Origin: Lentzea fradiae | GTDB lineage: Bacteria > Actinomycetota > Actinomycetes > Mycobacteriales > Pseudonocardiaceae | Assembly (NCBI RefSeq): GCF_900100955.1 | Contig: NZ_FNCC01000001.1 | Location: 434,001-498,000 of the forward strand | Reading direction: 5' to 3' | DNA: 64,000 bases | Part shown: in pieces, positions 59,518-64,000 of the stretch | How the letters are laid out: each line of letters begins with the position of its first letter | How positions within the stretch are numbered: the stretch's first letter is position 1 | Notes under the pieces: generated by a model | The model's input: the letters and a program-made list of their open reading frames with translations, nothing else | Told to the model about the DNA's origin: nothing | Databases searched by the model: none | Made by a program: the position numbers and the translations under genes

Positions 59518-60137
59518 CACGCTTCCTTGACCGCGATCGAGTGCACGGCGTCCGCGACGTGCTCGAAGGCGTCCGCGGCGGCTTCCAGCTCGTCCACCAC
59601 GTCCTTGAGCTTCATGACCTCCAGGGCGTCGCGCTCACCGTTGAACAGCTCGGACAGCAGCCGCCGGTACACCTGGTCGGCCTTGTTCTCCAGCTCGTTG
59701 ACCTCGACCCAGTACGCGGTCAGCTCCTGCGGCTCGGCGAGCCGGGGCATGGCCTCCGCGGTGAGCGCCGCGGCCCGCCGCAGCAGCTCGACCTGCGCCG
59801 GGACGCCTGCCGGTGGGTCACCCACCCGGTAGAGGGTGGCGAGGTCGACCGCTGCGTCGATGTGGTCGACGACGTCGTCCAGCCGGGCCGCCAGCCGGTA
59901 GATGTCCTCGCGGTCGAACGGCGTGACGAACGACCGGTCGAGGTGCTCGATGATGGCGTGGGTGGCGTCGTCGCCCGCGTTCTCCAGCGCGTGCATCCGC
60001 GCCGCCAGCTCCGGCCGCCGGTCGGCGGGTGCCTGCACGAACTCGTCCAGCAGGTCCACGCTGCGGGCGATGTTCGCGCCGATCTCGGTGAACAGCTCGA
60101 AGAACTTGGTGCCCGTGGGCTTGCGGCTGATCCGCAT
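59517..60137 (-). CDS. DUF47 (PhoU-like) Pit accessory protein
   Basis: The 206-residue all-helical protein matches the DUF47/Pit-accessory family (MRISRKPTGTKFFELFTEIGANI; DREDIYRLAARLDDVVDHIDAAVD), which is PhoU-related. In operons with PiT transporters it is thought to modulate phosphate uptake. Its stop overlaps the transporter start, so both are made in equal ratio. A GTTT-N15-GGGTAG promoter lies about 190 bp upstream. Confidence 0.93.
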   Translation of the reverse strand: MRISRKPTGTKFFELFTEIGANIARSVDLLDEFVQAPADRRPELAARMHALENAGDDATHAIIEHLDRSFVTPFDREDIYRLAARLDDVVDHIDAAVDLATLYRVGDPPAGVPAQVELLRRAAALTAEAMPRLAEPQELTAYWVEVNELENKADQVYRRLLSELFNGERDALEVMKLKDVVDELEAAADAFEHVADAVHSIAVKEA

Positions 60138-60327
60138 GGGGTTCTTCCCTCCTCGACGCGCGGGACCGGACGCCGGGGGAGATCGTCAGGCGCGTCCGCA
60201 CCCACCTTGGCACGACCGGGTGCGGTCGTCCCGTGAGCACGCGGGGAAGGGGGGAAGATCGGCACCCGGAGGGGTGATTCCCGGGTCGGCGGGCGCCGGA
60301 CACGCGACGGGTGATCACGTGGCAGGG

Positions 60328-60352
60328 CTACCCGTGGAGATCAAGTTCAAAC
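60328..60352 (-). promoter_or_regulatory. Stress-sigma-type promoter (GTTT-N15-GGGTAG) for the pit operon
   Basis: GTTT (60352-60349) and GGGTAG (60333-60328) are 15 bp apart on the minus strand. The leader to ATG 60137 would be about 180 nt. It begins 6 bp after the HATPase stop, so it makes the pit operon stress-inducible. Confidence 0.6.
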
Positions 60353-60357
60353 GAACG

Positions 60358-60783
60358 TCACGACGCGGCCGCGCAGGGGAGGACGGCCCACACGGTCTTG
60401 CCGGTCACCCGCCTGGCCACGCCCCAGTCCGCGCACAGGCAGTCCACCAGCACCATGCCGCGGTTGCGCACGGAGTCGTGCGTGGGCGGCACCAGGCTGG
60501 GGAGGGAGGGGGACGCGTCCTCGGCGGCGATGCTGACCACGCACGGGTCGCAGCTGTGGCGCAGCCGCAGGCGCGCCGGGAGCAGGGCGTGGTCGAAGAC
60601 GTTGGCCGCGAGCTCGCTGATCACCAGCAGGGCGTCGGTGAGGTCGTCCTCGCCGAGACCGGTGAGGACCGCTTCCGCCCACCTGCGCACCGCCGCGGTG
60701 TCGGCGGCCGCGAGGCCCAGTTCGAGCGTGTTCCACCCGGCACCGGGACCGGCCGCGGCGTCGCCTTGGTCTGGCAGGGTCAC
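60358..60783 (-). CDS. HATPase_c_2 anti-sigma-type ATP-binding protein
   Basis: The 141-residue protein is a GHKL ATPase of the RsbW/SpoIIAB-like type. N-box DALLVISELAANVFDHA binds Mg-ATP, and the G1-like RNRGMVLVDCLCADWGV segment completes the pocket; no HisKA domain is present. In actinomycetes such proteins are anti-sigma factors or serine kinases in partner-switching modules with STAS proteins. It lies just downstream of the cold-shock gene. GTG 60783 is the start. Confidence 0.88.
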   Translation of the reverse strand: MTLPDQGDAAAGPGAGWNTLELGLAAADTAAVRRWAEAVLTGLGEDDLTDALLVISELAANVFDHALLPARLRLRHSCDPCVVSIAAEDASPSLPSLVPPTHDSVRNRGMVLVDCLCADWGVARRVTGKTVWAVLPCAAAS

Positions 60784-60812
60784 GAGGGAGGTCCTCCGCT
60801 GGGTCGGCCGGT

Positions 60813-60871
60813 GGCCTGTCCGTCCACAGGAGACGGACAGGCCCGCTCGGCGCTCCCGGAGGCCGGGAGCG
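60813..60871 (-). terminator. Two tandem terminator hairpins after the cold-shock gene
   Basis: The proximal stem (60851-60859 with 60863-60871, 9 bp, 3-nt loop) lies 5 bp after the csp stop. The distal stem (60813-60824 with 60832-60843, 12 bp, 7-nt loop) follows. Both are perfect. Confidence 0.75.
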
Positions 60872-60876
60872 TCTCG

Positions 60877-61080
60877 TCAGAGAACGCGGACGGAGGTCGC
60901 CTGCGGGCCCTTGGGGCCCTGGCTGAGCTCGAACTCCACCGGCTGGTCGTCCGGGAGGCCGAGGTGGGCGTACTCCCGGATCTCGGTGTGGTGCACGAAG
61001 ACGTCGGCGCCGCCACCCTCGGGGGCGATGAAACCGAACCCCTTGGTGCCGTTGAACCACTTGATGGTGCCCTGGGTCAT
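60877..61080 (-). CDS. csp: Cold-shock protein
   Basis: The 67-residue CspA-family protein has RNP1 (KGFGFIAPE) and RNP2-like (DVFVHH) motifs on its OB fold and binds single-stranded RNA as a chaperone. Its start [18 protein letters not shown] is canonical. ATG 61080 overlaps the TGA of the upstream 93-residue frame (ATGA), unusual for csp genes, which normally follow a long untranslated leader. Confidence 0.96.
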   Translation of the reverse strand: MTQGTIKWFNGTKGFGFIAPEGGGADVFVHHTEIREYAHLGLPDDQPVEFELSQGPKGPQATSVRVL

Positions 61081-61358
61081 CGACGAGCTCCTTCGGTCGA
61101 CCGGAACACGTCGAGCGCTTCCGGGAAGGTGAGGGGATGCGGCGCGGTCGCGACGGCGCGACCACCGCTCGGGGAGAGGCCCGACAGGCCGAGCATCGAC
61201 AGCAGGTCGAGGCAGTCGCCCGCGTCGCGCGAGTGCTCCGCGACCCTGCGTGCGGCTTGGCGCTGCTGGACGGCTTCCGCCTGCTCGGCGGCGACGCGGG
61301 CCTCGGCGAAGCCGAGTGCCGGTCGCTGCGGCGGGTCGTGTGGTGCCGATGGCCTCAT
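61077..61358 (-). CDS. Small hypothetical protein translationally coupled to csp
   Basis: The 93-residue frame begins at ATG 61358 (GGTGAG upstream) and ends in TGA overlapping the csp ATG. Its N-terminal half is Ala/Glu/Gln-rich helix, followed by [16 protein letters not shown] and a C-terminal [14 protein letters not shown]. No family is recognised. The overlap suggests it is a real upstream cistron or a leader peptide controlling csp translation. Confidence 0.6.
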   Translation of the reverse strand: MRPSAPHDPPQRPALGFAEARVAAEQAEAVQQRQAARRVAEHSRDAGDCLDLLSMLGLSGLSPSGGRAVATAPHPLTFPEALDVFRSTEGARR

Positions 61359-61721
61359 GAGCTCACCGGTCCCCGGTGGGGAGGGATCTCGTCGGTGACT
61401 GCGGGGAAGTGCGGGCGATCCGGCGGCAAGCCGGTGCTCCTTGTCCCCGGCCGGGAGGAAAGCGCCGGACCGGATTGGCCGGGGTCCGCGGCGGCTGGAT
61501 GCCGGCAGCTGGAAGCCCAACGACCCCGACCCTACCGCACGGCGGCACCGGTTCGGCCGGGAAGACGAAGCCGGGTTCACACGGAGGTGTGCTCCGTGAC
61601 AGTGTTCCGGCGGCGGTGTTTGCACGACGGGAGCACCGGGTATACGACGAGCTTGAACTGACGCACCGATCGCCCCAGCGCCTGGCGGCGGAGATGCCGT
61701 CGGCGTCTGGAGGTGCGCGAC
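61359..61721. other. Divergent intergenic region between csp operon and desaturase
   Basis: These 363 bp contain the stress-type promoter at 61618-61643 for the desaturase and no recognisable gene. I see no clear promoter for the minus-strand csp operon and no tRNA or riboswitch-like structure. Confidence 0.5.
61618..61643 (+). promoter_or_regulatory. Stress-sigma-type promoter (GTTT-N16-GGGTAT) for the desaturase
   Basis: GTTT (61618-61621) and GGGTAT (61638-61643) match the SigB/SigF/SigH consensus exactly, 78 nt before GTG 61722. Confidence 0.65.
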
Positions 61722-62654
61722 GTGACCACATCGGCCGGACCACAACCGGTGCTCGCGGGGGAGAAGACCCCGTTCGAGATGCTGCTGGTGAAGCTGTTCG
61801 CGATCATCCCCGGGACGGCCCTCGTCGCCGCGGTCCCGCTGGCGTGGGGCTGGGGGCTCGGCTGGACGGACGTCTGGCTCGCGGTGTTCTTCTACACGTT
61901 CACCTGTCTGGGGGTGACGGTCGGTTTCCACCGCTACTTCACCCACGGCGCGTTCAAGGCGAAGCGTCCCCTGCGGATCGCGCTCGCGGTCGCGGGCAGC
62001 ATGGCGATGCAGGGCAGGGTCATCGGCTGGGTGGCCGACCACCGCCGGCACCACGCCTACGCCGACCGGGAGGGCGACCCGCACTCGCCGTGGCTGTTCG
62101 GCACGTCCGTCGGCGCGCTCGCCAAGGGGTTCTGGCACGCCCACATGGGCTGGATGTTCCGCCGCGAGCTGACCAACGCGGCCCGCTTCGCCCCCGACCT
62201 GCTGGCCGACCCGGACGTGCGGCGGGTCCACCGCTGGTTCCCGGCGCTGACGGTGGCGACCCTGGTGGCTCCCGCGGTCCTCGGCGGCCTGATCAGCTGG
62301 AGCTGGTGGGGCGCGGTGACGGGGTTCTTCTGGGCGGGCCTCGTCCGGGTCGCGGCGCTGCACCACGTGACGTGGTCGGTCAACTCGATCTGTCACATGG
62401 TCGGTGATCGCCCGTTCGAGGCACGGGACAGGTCGGCGAACTTCTGGCCGCTGGCGATCCTGTCGATGGGCGAGTCGTGGCACAACTCCCACCACGCGGA
62501 CCCGACGTGCGCGCGGCACGGTGTCCGGCGGGGTCAGATCGACGTCTCCGCGCGGCTGATCTGGTTCTTCGAGCGGTTCGGCTGGGCGACCGACGTGCGG
62601 TGGCCCAGGCAGGAGCGCATGGCGCGCAAGCTCAGGGACACCGCTGCTTCGTGA
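61722..62654 (+). CDS. Acyl-CoA delta-9 desaturase
   Basis: The 310-residue di-iron membrane enzyme has the three His boxes of stearoyl-CoA desaturases: HRYFTH (70-75), HRRHH (107-111) and HNSHH near residue 250, with four hydrophobic segments between them. It introduces a cis double bond into saturated acyl chains to keep membranes fluid. GTG 61722 has GGAGG eight bases upstream; GTG 61713 overlaps that site. The stress-type promoter and the divergent cold-shock gene suggest a role in temperature or envelope stress. Confidence 0.95.
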   Translation: MTTSAGPQPVLAGEKTPFEMLLVKLFAIIPGTALVAAVPLAWGWGLGWTDVWLAVFFYTFTCLGVTVGFHRYFTHGAFKAKRPLRIALAVAGSMAMQGRVIGWVADHRRHHAYADREGDPHSPWLFGTSVGALAKGFWHAHMGWMFRRELTNAARFAPDLLADPDVRRVHRWFPALTVATLVAPAVLGGLISWSWWGAVTGFFWAGLVRVAALHHVTWSVNSICHMVGDRPFEARDRSANFWPLAILSMGESWHNSHHADPTCARHGVRRGQIDVSARLIWFFERFGWATDVRWPRQERMARKLRDTAAS

Positions 62655-62659
62655 CGCGG

Positions 62660-62698
62660 GCCGGTGCTCAGCGCTCCGGGCGGGGGCGCTGAGCCGGC
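62660..62698 (+). terminator. Terminator after the desaturase
   Basis: GCTCAGCGC (62666-62674) pairs with GCGCTGAGC (62686-62694), extended by GCCGG/CCGGC, starting about 6 bp after the stop. Confidence 0.65.
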
Positions 62699-62817
62699 AC
62701 GGGCTCCTGGAACAGGTTCGTCCAGGACGGCTGGTCCTGGTCGGGCGCGCCGGCCGTCGCCTTGGTGGTGTGGGTCTCTGGGTGGCTGAACAGGTCGTTC
62801 GCCGAAGGAAGGGTCAC
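62668..62817 (-). CDS. Doubtful 49-residue frame
   Basis: GTG 62817 opens a 49-codon frame rich in Pro, Thr, Gln and Asp (PSANDLFSHPETHTTKA, WTNLFQEPVPAQRPRP). Third positions are mostly G/C, but there is no ribosome site, and its end lies inside the desaturase terminator. It follows the 76-residue gene on the same strand after 95 bp. It could be a small disordered protein or chance. Confidence 0.25.
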   Translation of the reverse strand: MTLPSANDLFSHPETHTTKATAGAPDQDQPSWTNLFQEPVPAQRPRPER

Positions 62818-62912
62818 AGGGTGCTTTCGGTTCGAGGGCAGGAGGCGCGAGACGCTGCCGTCCTGCACCCGACGGTACACCTCTTCGCGGCCGGGAGAGT
62901 GCGAACGGGACG

Positions 62913-63143
62913 TCAGCGGTTCGACGAGGGGAAGCGCCCGCCCTCGCTGCCGAGCGCGACGAGGTCGGTGTACTGGTCCTGCCAGGAGCGTTCGGTCGCG
63001 AGCAGGTCGGCGAGCCGCTGCACCCAGGTCGCGTCGACGGGTGGAGTGGCACCCTCCGCGAGATGACGTGCCGTCTCCTCGCGGGCCTTGAGCCACTCGG
63101 ACAGCGTCGGCTGGAGGGACGGGCCGCCTTGTGCGTCGGTCAT
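62913..63143 (-). CDS. Small hypothetical protein
   Basis: The 76-residue acidic protein (LSEWLKAREETARHLAEGAT; LLATERSWQDQYTDLVALGS) is helical and Trp-containing and has normal codon bias. TAAAGT (minus strand, 63155-63150) lies 6 bp before ATG 63143, a -10-like element that would give a leaderless mRNA. I do not recognise a family. Confidence 0.55.
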   Translation of the reverse strand: MTDAQGGPSLQPTLSEWLKAREETARHLAEGATPPVDATWVQRLADLLATERSWQDQYTDLVALGSEGGRFPSSNR

Positions 63144-63459
63144 CAGGCGACTTTACTGCGCCGCGCCCGCGCCGACCGGCCATCGCTTCAGCCGCGGACC
63201 CTTCAGCGGGGCGAACTCGCGTTCGGCGTCCGCCGCCCAGTCCGGCCGTAAGAGATCAGCCGGTCAACGCGGTGGTGCAGCCGCGCTTCGGCCCCACCGA
63301 GGATCGCGCTCGGGCCTGATGACACCAGGCCGGGTGGTCCCAGGTTCTGGGAAGTTCCTGTGAACCGGACGGCCGCGGCCGAGGCCGGTGGGGCCGGTTC
63401 CCGGAGATCTCCCAGGAACTCCCAGGGACCGGTCGGAACGGTCGTCCACGCTCCGCACC
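63144..63459. other. Intergenic region before the ABC transporter
   Basis: No gene is convincing in these 316 bp. The only structure I see is a pair of related inverted segments, CTGGGAAGTTCCTG (63347-63360) and CAGGAACTCCCAG (63413-63425), which match in opposite orientation except for one extra base and could be regulator sites for the ABC gene. Confidence 0.4.
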
Positions 63460-64000
63460 ATGACCAGGATCGAAGTACGGGGCCTCACCAAGCGGTACGG
63501 CCACGACACCGCGGTGGACGACCTGTCGTTCACCGTCGAGGCGGGCCAGGTGACCGGCTTCCTCGGCCCGAACGGTGCGGGCAAGTCCACCACGATGAAG
63601 ATGGTGCTCGGCCTGGCCGCGCCGACCAGCGGGTCCGTCACGATCGGCGGACGCCGCTACCGCGACCTGCCGGTGCCGCTGACCGAGGTGGGCGCGCTGC
63701 TCGACGCCGGGGCCGTGCACCCCGGGCGCAGGGCGTGCGACCACCTGCTGGCGCTCGCCGCCGGTGCCGGGCTGCCCCGCCGCCGGGTGGGCGAGGTGCT
63801 CGCCAGGACGGGCCTGGAACCGGTGGCGCGCAGGCGGGCCGGGGAGTTCTCGCTCGGCATGCGGCAGCGGCTCGGCATCGCGGGCGCGCTGCTCGGCGAC
63901 CCGCGGGTGCTGATGTTCGACGAGCCGGTGAACGGGCTCGACCCCGAGGGCATCCGCTGGATCCGCGGCCTGATGCGCTCGCTGGCCGCGGAGGGACGCG
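63460..64000 (+). CDS. ABC transporter ATP-binding protein, 5' part
   Basis: The gene runs off the window after 180 codons. It has Walker A GPNGAGKST (about residues 38-46), the signature FSLGMRQRLGIA and Walker B VLMFDEP followed by NGLDPEGI. The order and the RIEVRGLTKRYG start are typical of the single-domain ATPases of drug/antibiotic-type two-component exporters (DrrA/BcrA-like), whose permease should follow. Specificity cannot be assigned. Confidence 0.93.
   Translation, partial: MTRIEVRGLTKRYGHDTAVDDLSFTVEAGQVTGFLGPNGAGKSTTMKMVLGLAAPTSGSVTIGGRRYRDLPVPLTEVGALLDAGAVHPGRRACDHLLALAAGAGLPRRRVGEVLARTGLEPVARRRAGEFSLGMRQRLGIAGALLGDPRVLMFDEPVNGLDPEGIRWIRGLMRSLAAEGR

Overview
The window is 64 kb of high-GC actinomycete chromosome with strongly G/C-biased third codon positions, frequent GTG and a few TTG starts, and many 4-bp stop/start overlaps (ATGA, GTGA). 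The gene set suggests a mycelial member of the Pseudonocardiales (Lentzea/Saccharothrix/Amycolatopsis-like): an AftD-type arabinofuranosyltransferase with a DUF2613 peptide and a DUF3068 protein, a DosR/DosS pair, DUF3040, DUF4342 and DUF5709 proteins, and a small RiPP cluster. This placement is inferred from gene content; no rRNA or other marker gene is present. I saw no rRNA, tRNA, CRISPR array or intact insertion sequence.

Layout. 1-7.0 kb: end of a FAD-dependent oxidase gene, a GreA/GreB-like factor, DUF3040, a RibD-domain reductase, an AIM24 protein, an NAD(P)-binding/DUF2867 protein and an ECF sigma factor with its CU044_5270-type membrane partner. 7.0-10.5 kb: an NAD(P)H oxidoreductase gene broken by an in-frame TGA, a GlxA-type AraC regulator, a Tat-exported DJ-1/PfpI protein and a helix-turn-helix regulator. 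10.6-13.6 kb: GntR regulator, NCS1 permease and hydantoin/allantoin-type racemase. 13.6-16.2 kb: a Cys-tailed flavoprotein and an MFS exporter behind a 17-bp-arm inverted repeat, plausibly a metalloid-responsive unit. 16.4-18.1 kb: a secreted GH76 mannanase behind a LacI-type operator. 19.1-25.0 kb: a compact class I lanthipeptide operon (42-aa precursor, full-length LanB, LanC, MFS exporter). Its upstream region carries a perfect CRP-type site and three phased TTTCGAA repeats, and an all-G:C hairpin separates lanA from lanB. The predicted core is only eight residues.

25-42 kb: a carboxylesterase/metallo-hydrolase pair, DUF4342, a VWA protein, and an envelope-polysaccharide block (AftD, flippase, GT-C-like membrane protein, DUF2613, condensation-like acyltransferase, GT4 glycosyltransferase, methyltransferase, DUF3068). 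The block resembles the mycobacterial Rv0224c-Rv0228 and Rv0236c/Rv0236A neighbourhoods, and a TAC-rich motif recurs in front of its genes. 41-46 kb: a catalytically gutted amidase homologue and an intact amidase flank DUF5709 and an orphan N-acetylglutaminylglutamine amidotransferase-type enzyme.

46-64 kb: stress functions. These include a STAS anti-anti-sigma protein, a stand-alone LigD-type ligase, a DosR-like module (Acg-type flavoprotein, DosS-like kinase, DosR-like regulator, two universal stress proteins and a USP remnant, with DosR-like boxes), a SulP transporter behind a perfect 30-bp palindrome, a Pit phosphate transporter with DUF47 partner, a HATPase anti-sigma-type protein, a cold-shock protein, an acyl-CoA desaturase and the start of an ABC transporter. 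Four sites fit the alternative (stress) sigma consensus GTTT-N14-16-GGGTA; two of them lie exactly 9 nt before an ATG, predicting leaderless messages.
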